Source: Leptodontidium sp. MPI-SDFR-AT-0119 (Eukaryota > Ascomycota > Leotiomycetes > Helotiales > Leptodontidiaceae). Taken from it: 64,000 nucleotides of DNA. Shown piece after piece: positions 23,269 to 33,142 of this stretch (positions are counted from its first letter, which is position 1; each line of letters opens with the position of its first letter). The translations under genes were made by a program, and so were the position numbers. The notes under the pieces were generated by a model. It was given only the letters and a program-made list of their open reading frames with translations, did no database searches and was not told where the DNA came from. The stretch is from positions 1,860,001 through 1,924,000 of the forward strand of contig JAHLEZ010000004.1 of assembly GCA_020726505.1 (NCBI GenBank), written 5' to 3'.

Positions 23269-24729
23269 TCAAGAATCCCATATTGGCCCGAAAGCTGGGA
23301 TGCCTCGACTTTCCATTTCATATACAAGATGTTTCGATAGTGCCTTATTGCTGACACAGAAAATGGCTTCTGCTCCCTCTTCAACATACAGCTTGTACGC
23401 TAAAGCAACTAGGTCTTTGCGTCCGACAGCATGTGTATTGATCACAACAGCCTCCGGATCTACCTCGAGTACTCGATCACAAATCTCATCTCCGAATGTG
23501 TGTCTAGGCTCTGGTGCGCTCCATAGCACTCTGCATCTCGTAGCAGGAATGTTCATCATAGTTCCCAGGCAAGGCCCAATACCTGAGCCTGTAGTCACAA
23601 TGATGACTTTCCGAAATAACTGTGCCATGCACAAAACTCCAACAGTAGGGATACCACGAGTATAGTACCACTTCTTGGGATTGTTGATGGCCCTTCTGGT
23701 CCAGTCACCCGCATTCGAGACAATTAGCGAGCCACCGTTGCCATCTCTCTCGGGGATACAAGCAAATGAATGCCATTCTTTAAGTGGCGTATCGGCAATG
23801 CGGTAGACGACACAATTAGGCACTTTCTCTGATAGATGAATTCGAATGGCATGGACTCCTACGCCCAAACGTTCCGGCTTGATTTTCAGGCGGCGGAGAC
23901 GCATCCATGGTAGAGCAACGTGAAAGCAGGATGCCATTAGAAGCCAGAATGCAGGAAGCTTTGTGAGGACTGCTCCAGGTGAAGCAGGACCTGCTTGATG
24001 GCCGAGTGCACGAGTAAAGAGCCACAGCTCGGGCCAAAAAATGGCTAGTACTGCCCACCCACCAAATCGATGTATGTTCTCGAACGTGTTATGCCTCGAG
24101 GCTCGAAAGGTTGGATATGCAGTGATAAGCATCGTCCAAAGGACTCCGACCACCACAAAAGACCATAAAATGATTAGAGGGTCTGCAATTCGAATTGTGA
24201 CAAATTCCCATGTCAAAATTGCGGCGAGTAATGTGAACCACAACACTGAACAGATCGCTGCACCGCTATGAAGTCCCCCATATTCATAGATTTTGGCCAA
24301 TGACCTTCTCAACCTCAGAGGTGCCCAGAACGGAACAAACCAGCATATCTTGAAGATGAGGTTTATAATATAGTCTTGACGCATGAGAATAGCAAGTAGC
24401 ATGTTGGCAGATGCTGCAGTTGATATGTCGACCAGTAGCGGGGAGTATTTTGACCTTCGTTTCATGGTAAGAATGCGGTGACCTTGCCATATGTTGATGA
24501 TGAATATTGAAAGGAATATTCGCCGATAGACGCCAAACACTGTCCACCTGGCATATCGAAGAAAGCGTCCTTTTGGTGGCAGGGCAATAGGAAGTATAGG
24601 CTCAGCAGAAGTACTGGCGTTGTAGAACTTGCTGTCTGTCAAGACCTCTTCTTCTGCAAGAAATGGTTCTGCCTCAAAATCCTCCCCCGCCCCCACCAGA
24701 GATTCCATTTCCAATGCCTTTGTAGCCAT
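23269..24729 (-). CDS. TmpA-like integral membrane flavoprotein (ferric-reductase-like)
   Basis: A single exon of 486 codons. The N-terminal 60 residues are acidic and cytosolic. They are followed by several hydrophobic segments (from about residue 65 to 280: RIFLSIFIINIW, SVLWFTLLAAILTW, PLIILWSFVVVGVLWTML and others) containing HRFGGWAVLAIF. The soluble C-terminal third includes KWYYTRGIPTVGVL, VIIVTTGSGIGPCL (a nucleotide-binding glycine motif) and FCVSNKALSKHLVYEM. This layout matches Aspergillus TmpA, a membrane oxidoreductase linked to sporulation signalling, and the related C-terminal module of some NRPS-like enzymes. The assignment rests on remembered family features. The canonical HPF FAD motif is not obvious, so the cofactor is uncertain. 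Confidence 0.7.
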   Translation of the reverse strand: MATKALEMESLVGAGEDFEAEPFLAEEEVLTDSKFYNASTSAEPILPIALPPKGRFLRYARWTVFGVYRRIFLSIFIINIWQGHRILTMKRRSKYSPLLVDISTAASANMLLAILMRQDYIINLIFKICWFVPFWAPLRLRRSLAKIYEYGGLHSGAAICSVLWFTLLAAILTWEFVTIRIADPLIILWSFVVVGVLWTMLITAYPTFRASRHNTFENIHRFGGWAVLAIFWPELWLFTRALGHQAGPASPGAVLTKLPAFWLLMASCFHVALPWMRLRRLKIKPERLGVGVHAIRIHLSEKVPNCVVYRIADTPLKEWHSFACIPERDGNGGSLIVSNAGDWTRRAINNPKKWYYTRGIPTVGVLCMAQLFRKVIIVTTGSGIGPCLGTMMNIPATRCRVLWSAPEPRHTFGDEICDRVLEVDPEAVVINTHAVGRKDLVALAYKLYVEEGAEAIFCVSNKALSKHLVYEMESRGIPAFGPIWDS

Positions 24730-26041
24730 GTTGATAACTCAAGGAACTGCGGGGTCCAATATCCACCTCTTCTACGCGCTTTGTATCCTCCGGGTGTCTC
24801 CAAAGCCAGAATGTACAAGTCGATAATCTGGTGTTTGTGCCAGTTGGGGACTGATTGCTTATTCTTCCAAAGAATGGCACAGAGGTATCCGTCTGGGATG
24901 CGTATCGTTCTAGGCGTAAGAATGTTGACCTGGTTCCCAAGATCGCTATCACCGCAATCTTTCGCCGCCTACCAACTTCGCATGTTGGCTTGTAGAACGA
25001 GTGCAATTGCCCCAAAGAGCGAGATAGAGAACTGGTTTGGGAGAGAACGGAGAAGTAAAGAGAGAACAGATAATAATGAGCTGACCTACCGTCGCCTTGA
25101 ACGTGGAGGTGGAGGGAGGTCGCCAAGTGCTGAACCCCTGAGAAGCTATTGCCTGCACTAAACCAGCCACAACACCCCTTTTTGGTCGATATTTCGTGTC
25201 TCTGCAGGGTGGTGGGGGGGCTTTCAGCCGCATGATAAGGATAGATTCAATGCATCGTCGAGTATTGTCGGAGTCGAGATGCTATGCGGAACACTGAGGC
25301 ACATACAAAAATGTTGTGAGACCACGGAATGTTGACGAGACAGAAGCAATATCGCGTGGATGAAAGTAAAGGGATTGGCAGGACTCTAAGCTTATCATGA
25401 GTAGCGTTGCGATAAAAAATTGCATGCACTAGCAGATGCACAAATATTGCATAAATCGTTGGCTTGGCATCAGACTTCAACCTCAAGTTACTGTGCCTTC
25501 ACTCGGCATCTACTAAGTCTGTGATAAAATTCGAAAATTTATATATCTCGTATAAGTCTATTCTGAGCACTTTGAGGATAAGCAAATGCGCTTACAAGGC
25601 CATTTGACTTGTTTCTGCTGTATTGTCATTTGAGTCAGCATCGGATCCTCGACAGTCATTGACTGTTCTCGTCGCTTCAAAGTCAACCAACCTTTGATCA
25701 TCTGAACAACGACTGTAGAAGTAAGTAAGACCCAACGCATATCTTTTCCGGTACAAATCCCTTCCCCTCTTTTTCAACGCCTTCGGTTTTCGTCTTCGGC
25801 TTGTTTGGTTATGATGAATTTCCCCACTCGCTTCTCCCCTGGTCCGATGATGTTAAATGTCAGTACCAGGATACCATAAAAGAAATTATATCAAGAGCCT
25901 TAAATTCAACAAACTTATTTCGAATAATTCCTCCTCGATTCGATAGATACACATTCCCGAGAACCAGGCTGCCATCAGTTCTCCTAAAACTCAACCGGAG
26001 GAGACTTTCCGTTTCCAGTCCACACAATTCAGGTCATCATC
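24730..26041. other. Divergent promoter region, TmpA-like / GST
   Basis: About 1.3 kb between two divergently transcribed genes. No gene is recognised. A/T-rich DNA lies near 25480-25560 and pyrimidine-rich stretches lie near the GST start. Confidence 0.5.
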
Positions 26042-26734
26042 ATGGCATCTCAAGCCTTCAAAGCTCTCCATCTCTACACCACTCCACTCTCCGGCTGCAG
26101 CGCCCGCATCCGTATCGCAGCACACCTAAAAAACATCCCTCTCATCCACCACAGCATCTCCCTCGCCACATCCCAACAAACCACACCAGCATACCTCTCC
26201 ATTAACCCCAACGGCAGTCTCCCGTCCCTTGTCATCGAGCCCAAGTCATCCTCCTCCTCATCCACCCAAGAAAATCTCACCATCACCCAATCCCCCGCCA
26301 TCCTCGACTTGCTAGAAACGCACTTCCCAAACCCACCTCTCCTCCCAGGCTCATCACAGATTAGAGCTCGAGCGAGGGTACTAGAACTCACAAGCCTGGT
26401 AGCATGCGATATCCAGCCCCCACAGAACTCTCGTATCCGTCGGAAGATCGTGGAAGAATTCGGAGGCGATGGGGAGAAGTGGGCTAGGTATGTGTATGAG
26501 CGCGGATTCGGGGTCTACGAGGAGTTTCTGAGGAAAGGGGAGAGAGGGAGATATAGTGTTGGGGAGGAGGTGACGATGGCGGATGTGTTCCTCGTGCCTG
26601 CTGCTCAGGGAGGCTTAAGAGTTGGTGTTGAGTTGGAGAAGTGGCCGTTGATGAAGGGTGTTGTGGATGCGTGTTGGGAATTAGAAGCTTTTCGGAAAGG
26701 GGGGTTGGGCGAGCATGGCAGATTGACTCCTTGA
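26042..26734 (+). CDS. Glutathione S-transferase, zeta class / maleylacetoacetate isomerase-like
   Basis: An intronless 230-codon gene with the start preceded by CATC. The N-terminal thioredoxin-like domain has SGCSARIRIA, matching the zeta-class S-x-C-x-x-R-x-R-I-A catalytic motif, and NPNGSLPSLVIE for the cis-Pro loop. The all-helical C-terminal domain contains SVGEEVTMADVFLVPAA, the conserved N-capping Asp region. The zeta class includes maleylacetoacetate isomerase of Phe/Tyr breakdown. Neighbours do not support a pathway role here, so it could also be a general GST. Confidence 0.85.
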   Translation: MASQAFKALHLYTTPLSGCSARIRIAAHLKNIPLIHHSISLATSQQTTPAYLSINPNGSLPSLVIEPKSSSSSSTQENLTITQSPAILDLLETHFPNPPLLPGSSQIRARARVLELTSLVACDIQPPQNSRIRRKIVEEFGGDGEKWARYVYERGFGVYEEFLRKGERGRYSVGEEVTMADVFLVPAAQGGLRVGVELEKWPLMKGVVDACWELEAFRKGGLGEHGRLTP

Positions 26735-27517
26735 ATCCTTGTACATGTAACAAAGCGTCATTTGCTGTTGCCATGGCTATAAGCTACGAAGTCTGGAAGG
26801 CACACGCAAGTCACAAAAGGGCAAAATAAAAGTCATTCTATCATGCGGGGCCGCTACTCTTCTCCATTGTCCTCTAATACCTTTCTTTGTTGTCTGTGCT
26901 TTTATTAGCCTGGAGCTTATTTTATTTCTTCAGTATGTTTGTTTTGTTTAGCGCCAAGCGAGTGAGTTTACCTCCGTTCTATTCTACGGTTAGATGTGTG
27001 AATGCGCCAAGAATTTCCAACCTTTGCTAATAGATGATCCAAGTATTTGCCACAACTGTAGTTGGGACAAAAACCACACCTAGACAGTGACCTACCGCCA
27101 CGTATTATCGTTCCCGTTTTTATTTTTTTTCATATTCCAAGGGAAAAGAAGTCCAGCCAACCCAACACCAAAATAAATACTATCCAGATCAAACGGATCG
27201 AGAGGAATATACGCCCAGTCATCACCGAACATTTATGCCAGAGCCATTGGTTGGCGGCTAAGCGACAGCAACGAACATACAAGCCTTGTGGGTGACTGAC
27301 GTATAAAGTACGCATAAAGCCCATATAGAACTGCGCAAGAGTACACATAAATTGATCTTACAACAGACTAGGTACAGCTTCCAGCCTTCTCCTTGTTTGA
27401 CTGTAGCGCAGATAATACACAGGACATCCATTCCTCAATACTTCCCTATAAGTCCGTTTCCCACCACAGCCTTTTTCCTCCATCTTGAACCATAACCTAC
27501 AGAAATCCCCAATTCCT
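26735..27517. other. Convergent 3' spacer
   Basis: Between the 3' ends of the GST (+) and the mL50-like gene (-). No coding signal is seen. Confidence 0.5.
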
Positions 27518-28858
27518 TCAAATGTACGCACGCTTCGCCTCATGCCCAGTAACAGGCAACCCCCTCTCCTCCAGCTCCTTCTCAATAACCTTCCATCTCC
27601 CCAAGCTCCTCTCCTTATCAACCGGCGTGATACGACGAGCGTAGATGCTGACATTCGGGAGAGTGACGAGGTCTTCCTTCTGGCTGAGAGCGTCGACTAG
27701 TTTTCGTGGTTTGGGGGGAATGATGAGAAGTTTGAGTAGTGCTGAGGCGGTTTTGGAGGAATTGAGATGGGCGTCTGGGATGCGGATGCCGGTTAGTTGC
27801 ATCATTCGCTTTAGGACCTGGTGAATCGTCTTATTAGTATAGAGCATAGCTAGAAGGTTCGTGAATTGTGAGAGGGGATATCTTACAGCGAATTTAATCT
27901 CGGGGTTCTCGAGCGAGACTTGCAGCCACTCTGGCCCCCAGGAAGCAATGAGCTCCTCATATGTCACATCCACCGAGTTGGCCTGGTGTAATGGATCCTC
28001 AGAGGTACGATCGGCATCGACATCCTCCTCGCTCTCAGTAGGATTCTCCTTCTTGAAGCTCTCCTCAACAGCTGGTTCCGCATCAGGATGCAGGGGATCG
28101 ACTGTCGAGCGATCAGCCGCAACATCCTCCTCAGACTCAGTAGGGACCTCATGTTCCGCCGTCTCATCCACAGCCTTCGCTTGCACTTGCGCCTGTCCTG
28201 TCACAGAACCCACAAGATCCTGCAGCGGCGGCGCCGCATCCCCCATGAACTTCAACACCGGTCCAGAAGGTGACTGATCAAGCGTAACATCGAGCGTCAA
28301 ATCCCTGCCCGGCATCTTACTCGAGACACTCTCCAACGGCACTCCAGCCTCTCTCAGAGCGAAAATCTCAACCATGGCCCTATGCAACGCAGCCGTGATC
28401 TCCTCGCTATCAGTCTTAACCTCCATCGGCACAAACGGGGTATAGAGATGATCAGCAGCCCATCGATCCTCAACATATCCTAAAGTCTCCAAACCATCCC
28501 ATGTAGTCGCAGGCGTGTACTTAGGCTTAGATAAGCTATTCACTTTGGCTTCCTGAGATTGTAGCTTGCGTGCAGCTTTCTGCTCCTCGATCTGTTCTTC
28601 CCATTCCCGTTTCTTCGTTTGGTCGAACACGCTCTTGCCGCCGTAGGGATCCTCGAGTCCGGGAGGACTGTCTGTACCCCATATCTTCCTCCTTAGCTTC
28701 TCCGTCAATGAGGCCTTTGCATCTCGTGCTGAGGATGTCGAGAAAGGGGAAGCGCGGTGTTTGCACGCCGTGCAGAGGTATGTGGATGATGGCGCTTGCA
28801 CAGTCGCTCTTGTGCGGAGGAGGTCAATTGACCGATCTAATCTGGCTATTCGACGCAT
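27518..28858 (-). CDS. Mitochondrial large ribosomal subunit protein mL50-like
   Basis: Two exons, 28858-27887 and 27817-27518, 423 codons plus stop. The 69-nt intron (27886-27818) has a perfect ACTAAT branch region and no stop in the coding frame, so translating through it gives an uninterrupted but wrong protein. The N-terminus is Arg-rich with FSTSSARDAK, a mitochondrial presequence. The middle contains two similar acidic repeats (PTESEEDV at two places). The C-terminal part (GRDLTLDVTLDQ earlier, then LGRWKVIEKELEERGLPVTG) resembles the Ribosomal_L50 family. I use ATG 28858 rather than the in-frame upstream start because the presequence begins there. Confidence 0.7.
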   Translation of the reverse strand: MRRIARLDRSIDLLRTRATVQAPSSTYLCTACKHRASPFSTSSARDAKASLTEKLRRKIWGTDSPPGLEDPYGGKSVFDQTKKREWEEQIEEQKAARKLQSQEAKVNSLSKPKYTPATTWDGLETLGYVEDRWAADHLYTPFVPMEVKTDSEEITAALHRAMVEIFALREAGVPLESVSSKMPGRDLTLDVTLDQSPSGPVLKFMGDAAPPLQDLVGSVTGQAQVQAKAVDETAEHEVPTESEEDVAADRSTVDPLHPDAEPAVEESFKKENPTESEEDVDADRTSEDPLHQANSVDVTYEELIASWGPEWLQVSLENPEIKFAVRYPLSQFTNLLAMLYTNKTIHQVLKRMMQLTGIRIPDAHLNSSKTASALLKLLIIPPKPRKLVDALSQKEDLVTLPNVSIYARRITPVDKERSLGRWKVIEKELEERGLPVTGHEAKRAYI

Positions 28859-29128
28859 TGTTGTGGTGTGTGTTGATTGTTGAATGTTGATACGATGGAC
28901 TTCTTGACTTTTTTGAGAGGAGGGTCGTTCGGACAAGCTATCGCTAGCGCGGCCGGGGTTCGAGTGGAACAGCAGACAGCTCCAGAGGATGAAGCCATCG
29001 ATGGATGTCCCTCCTTCAGCAACATCCCACGCAGATGATGTGATCAAGTCATACGAGGATTTGAAAACTATTCAGCTATCAGCAATCCTACCCTAGGAAT
29101 CGGCACAATCAATCCCAAGCTCAAAGCC

Positions 29129-29646
29129 ATGAACCGCCTCACCACCCTCCTCGCTCTGTTCGCCTTCATAACATTCAGTATAGCAGCATGTAAGTCCACT
29201 GCATCTCTCCCCTACTCATACATCAAAACAAATCAACTAACACACACACCTCAGCACCCCCACGATTCTGCAAATGCACCTGCTTCACAAACAGCACGAT
29301 CATCCCCCTCTCCACACATGTCTCCCCTCCGTCCTCTCTCAACAAGCCCGCTCTCCTCCTCGAACCGCGCGCCGCGCCGGCCAGCTGCGCAACATGCAAC
29401 AAAGCCTTCTGCCTCTCGCAACGTCTGCCGATCTGTAAGGACGCAGAGGAGAAAGACGTCTTCACCATGTGCTTCCAGCGTGATAGCAGGAAGGATCAGA
29501 TTGTGGTGCTGACGTTCATTGCGGGGACGGTGGGATTGTTGGTTTGGGCTGCGGTGAGGAAGGTGGTGGAGAGGAGGAGGGGAGAGGGGGTTAGGATTGG
29601 GGAGAGGACTGGGACGGGGAGTTATGCGCCTGTTGGACGGTCTTGA
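29129..29646 (+). CDS. Cysteine-rich single-pass membrane protein, conserved in fungi
   Basis: Two exons, 29129-29189 and 29255-29646, phase 1, 150 codons plus stop. The first exon encodes a signal peptide (MNRLTTLLALFAFITFSIAA). The luminal part is cysteine-rich (FCKCTCFTNSTII, CATCNKAFC, PICK, MCFQRDSRKD), followed by one membrane helix (IVVLTFIAGTVGLLVWAAV) and a short basic tail. I recognise the pattern from many fungal genomes as an uncharacterised family; no function is known to me. It is divergent from the mL50 gene with a 270-bp shared upstream region. Confidence 0.75.
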
Positions 29647-30465
29647 GATTAGTAGAGAACCGTTGAGTTTCAGGGACTCTGGGCGTCAATCTCTGCTAGA
29701 GCGTCTAAGTGCCACGATCTCGTAACTGGAACTGTAGACTTGGCTTGGAGACATGGCGAGGGCTGAATGCGAGAGATTCAGGTCTACAGGCAAGAGCCAG
29801 GTTTTGGAGGTGTTGTGAAATGCCGAGCCAAGAATGATTCTGGGTGTGAAGCTATTCCAAGGGTCCATCGGTTGAGCTTCCCAAATTCAGAGCTTCGAAG
29901 TGGCTGGTAGCCTGGTATCCTCTCCTGGTTGCAGTTTCATTTGGGCTGGCTGGGTAGCAACTCTAGATCGATGAAGGAAGTGTACGATGGCCTGGATATG
30001 GACATGCATGAGAAGGGCGTGATTAGCGTCTTGTATAAGTTCAGTTAGAAAGGCTGTATTCGGGGCTGGGATGTGCTCTGTTTGTATCACCAGTGCCAGT
30101 TGATTGTAAAGCAAAATTCGGTTCACGATCATATCAAGCGCAATACGCGAGCTCCAAAGCTTCTGAGTGATGAATCTTCGCATTCTCTATCCCTAACCTA
30201 TACACACATCGCAAGCCTAGGCAAGCACCCCCACGGCATGTTCAGATGCAAAGAAGAAAGCCACCAATGCGCCGGCCTTGCCCCCCTTATAAACGCACCC
30301 CTACCATAGAAGAAGCTTCTGTCCAACCCAACGCCAAAGCCAGTACAGGATGGAGAGTGAAAAACGACAAACGTGGGTGATACTCCTTTATCAAATCCAT
30401 TCATGCAATCGTATCTCGTTCGTGAAAAGGAATGTTTCTCAAATTTGGAGTATTCGGTGATTTTA
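29647..30465. other. Convergent spacer
   Basis: Between the cysteine-rich membrane protein gene (+) and the SIP5-like gene (-). Minus-strand frames at 29686-29868 and 29887-30183 have ordinary codon use but no family and no clear splice join. Confidence 0.4.
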
Positions 30466-33142
30466 TCACTGGGTGATCTCTCGTGCAGTCGTATCTGCAG
30501 TCGTAAAACCGAGCTGCTTTCCATCATCATCGCCGTTATTTGTGGCCGCTGGTGTTTCGGGCGTAATCATAACTTCTGGCGTAGTTCGCTCCTGGTCAAG
30601 GTGAGCCAGGTTGTTACTATCGCCGTTTGTGTTGGTGACCGAGCCATTGATTCTCAAGGTAGCAACACTTTCCTCCAACGTAGTCCCTGAGTTCTCCGTT
30701 TGGCCATTTCTTTTAGAGCCTTCCCCATCAAGGTGTTCGATGTGTCTCGCGGCATCCTCTTTGTCTTCCTTGCTGTCCTGAGAAATCATCGTAGCAAGGC
30801 TTTGGAAATTGAAAAGCGAGTCTGGGCCGGCATCCCCACTATCCGAACTGGTATGTCCTGTCGCAAGGTTGGTTCCAGAGGCACTTGGAGAGTCGATGGT
30901 AGATGAAGAGCCATGCGTATTGAAATCGTTGCGAAGACTTCCAGGCACAGACTCCACAAAAGATGAAGCAGGGCTTGAAGCATTGCTCATCTGGCGGAGG
31001 TGAGAGGGCTTGTCTGGAGCTGTAGGAGATGGCGAGGGCTGATGAGAGTCACTGATAGCTGCAAGAGTGCTCGTATCAAGGTGTCTCGCTCCTGGAATAC
31101 CATAGCCACCTCCTGATCGTAGAAAGTCAATAGGGGCTGAACTACTGGATGCTGATGGGGCGCTTGGAGAACTACGATCGACCCCCTTCCCCTTTGACTC
31201 TGGCATCTCAGAATCCTCAAGAGTGACTTCTCTTTGCAAGTTGCTTGCGCCACTGTTGCCCCTTCGTCTGCCAATGCCAAGACTTGGTAATGACAGACTC
31301 AGGGCACTCCCACTGGCGGAACTTGCCCCACTTCCATAGACTCTCTTCTCTTTCTTTTCCTTCTTCTTGTCATCTTTAGCCTTCTTCTTCGCTTCCTTGG
31401 CGGCTTCTTTCTCCATTTTCTTTTTCCTCTCTTCTTCAGCAGCAAGACTTTGTCTAATGGCTTCCATCATCATCATCTCCTCAAGATCCTCCATCCGACT
31501 TCGATTTCGAGCACCGCCCGACTCTTGTGCCTCCCTACGCATGAGATGAAGTTGGTCGGACACGCTTCTTGCAGTCGGCTCGTTGGTCGTGGGCGATGGG
31601 GTTGCCGCACCGCTTGTTCCAGGACTGTTTTCACCCCGGTGGCTCCTCCCGAACCGACTTCGTCCGCTGAAGCCAAAGCTTCTTTGGTCCACTGTAGCTC
31701 CATTTCCTATCAAGTACGCCGCAGTGTGCAAGGCAGTTGCCGCTGCTGATCGTCTCGCCAAGTGGTTTCTAGCACTCTGGAGTTTGGTTGACCAGTCCGG
31801 TCTCACTTTGTCAGTTGTAATTACCGTCGAAGCATTTGCAGATATCGATATAGTCCGTCTCCTATGCGCAGGTGGTGACAGTGTTGGACTTTGTCCTGTA
31901 GAGTTGATTGAAGTGGATGATGACATTGCAGAAGAGACATTTCCCATGCCATGGTTCGCGTTTGCATATGAAAGACCTCTCCTAAACGGTGGGTGTTCAT
32001 ATGTAACGCCGAACTCAGGTTGCTGGCAATATGGGCAGCATGCAGGTTCAGAAACCAAAGCCTCTGGATCCACGTTTGCCTCTGTAGTCGGAGGAGCCGG
32101 ATTCGGAGGGTCATGGTGCTCGGGGGGGTGAGGATCAGGCCGCTTGATCTGAACAAAGCATTCGGAGCATATTGATTGATCACAGCATCTGGTCTTGTTG
32201 AGGTACGGTGGATAGTACATAAAGCAGATGGGGCACTCCGCGGAATCTTTGTACAAGTAGACTTCGATGGCTTGTCCGTTCACAAATGGATCCTTAGGAA
32301 GCTGGATTTCACGGGGCACGATTTCGGAGGAAGATATGTTTTTCGAGGCATTCGTCAAGGAAGCTAATGTCTTTGATCGAGGTCTGAACGGCGAAGATGA
32401 ATGCGCCGGGCCAGGAGGAGAACTGGGGGTAGAAGCATTGGAGAACGCTGGATGTGACGGCGAAAGGGTGGCGGAAGCATCGGAAGCAGTGGAATGTGAC
32501 CGTGAGGATATAGGAGGCATCAGGTTCTGGAGGTTCTGGTTGGAGGGGTTCGCTGATTCGGGAGATATGGGTCGTGTGAGGTAGTCTGAAGGTATCTCAT
32601 CCGGCGCAGGAATGGGGAGACCTCTGCCAGCAGCTACCAATTGATGCTCAGTCCATTCTTCCTTGAAGTCATCCAGTCCTCTCCAAAAGGGTGCCATCCG
32701 TCGTTCAATCTGTGGAATATTAGTATTATGCGCCGCACTCTCCCTTGCCAACTTAACATACCATCAACTGCCTCACAATCGCCTTGTTGAAGTCTTCCGG
32801 GCCAGTGTAAACACCCATAGTAACCAGATATCCTCCATCGACATGTTCCTCCTTCAAGCTCCTCTCTCTCTCCTTCACCCTGGCCACTCTCTCCTTTTCC
32901 AGCTTCCTAGCCTCCCTTTCCTGTTTGGTCTCCCGCCGTTCCGGAACTTCATTCTGAGAGCTTGTCCCAAGGCCCAGGAGCGAAAGGTTCGGTCTGCTTC
33001 CTCTGCCTGTACGCGAAGTATACACTGGCGCAGGTCTATCTGCGGGAGATGCTGGTCCACTTGCTCCGCCCGAGTCGGTCTGTCGTGGGTTCGAAGGTGA
33101 GGAATCGGGACCCCGCGCCTCTCGTGTATTGTTGTTTCCCAT
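30466..33142 (-). CDS. SIP5-like protein
   Basis: Two exons, 33142-32762 and 32709-30466, phase 0, 874 codons plus stop. It starts [11 protein letters not shown], a likely N-myristoylation signal. Exon 1 has a charged helix ([20 protein letters not shown]) and [21 protein letters not shown]. Exon 2 begins [15 protein letters not shown]. Near residues 270-360 lie two zinc-binding-like cysteine groups ([33 protein letters not shown]). The rest is Ser/Pro-rich disorder with a lysine-rich coiled coil. This order matches fungal SIP5 proteins, named from yeast Sip5, a partner of the Snf1 kinase in glucose signalling. Confidence 0.82.

Noticed and set aside
29686..30183. Two minus-strand open frames (60 and 98 codons) with normal codon use
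   Set aside because: They are in different frames, no good splice pair joins them, and I recognise no homologue.
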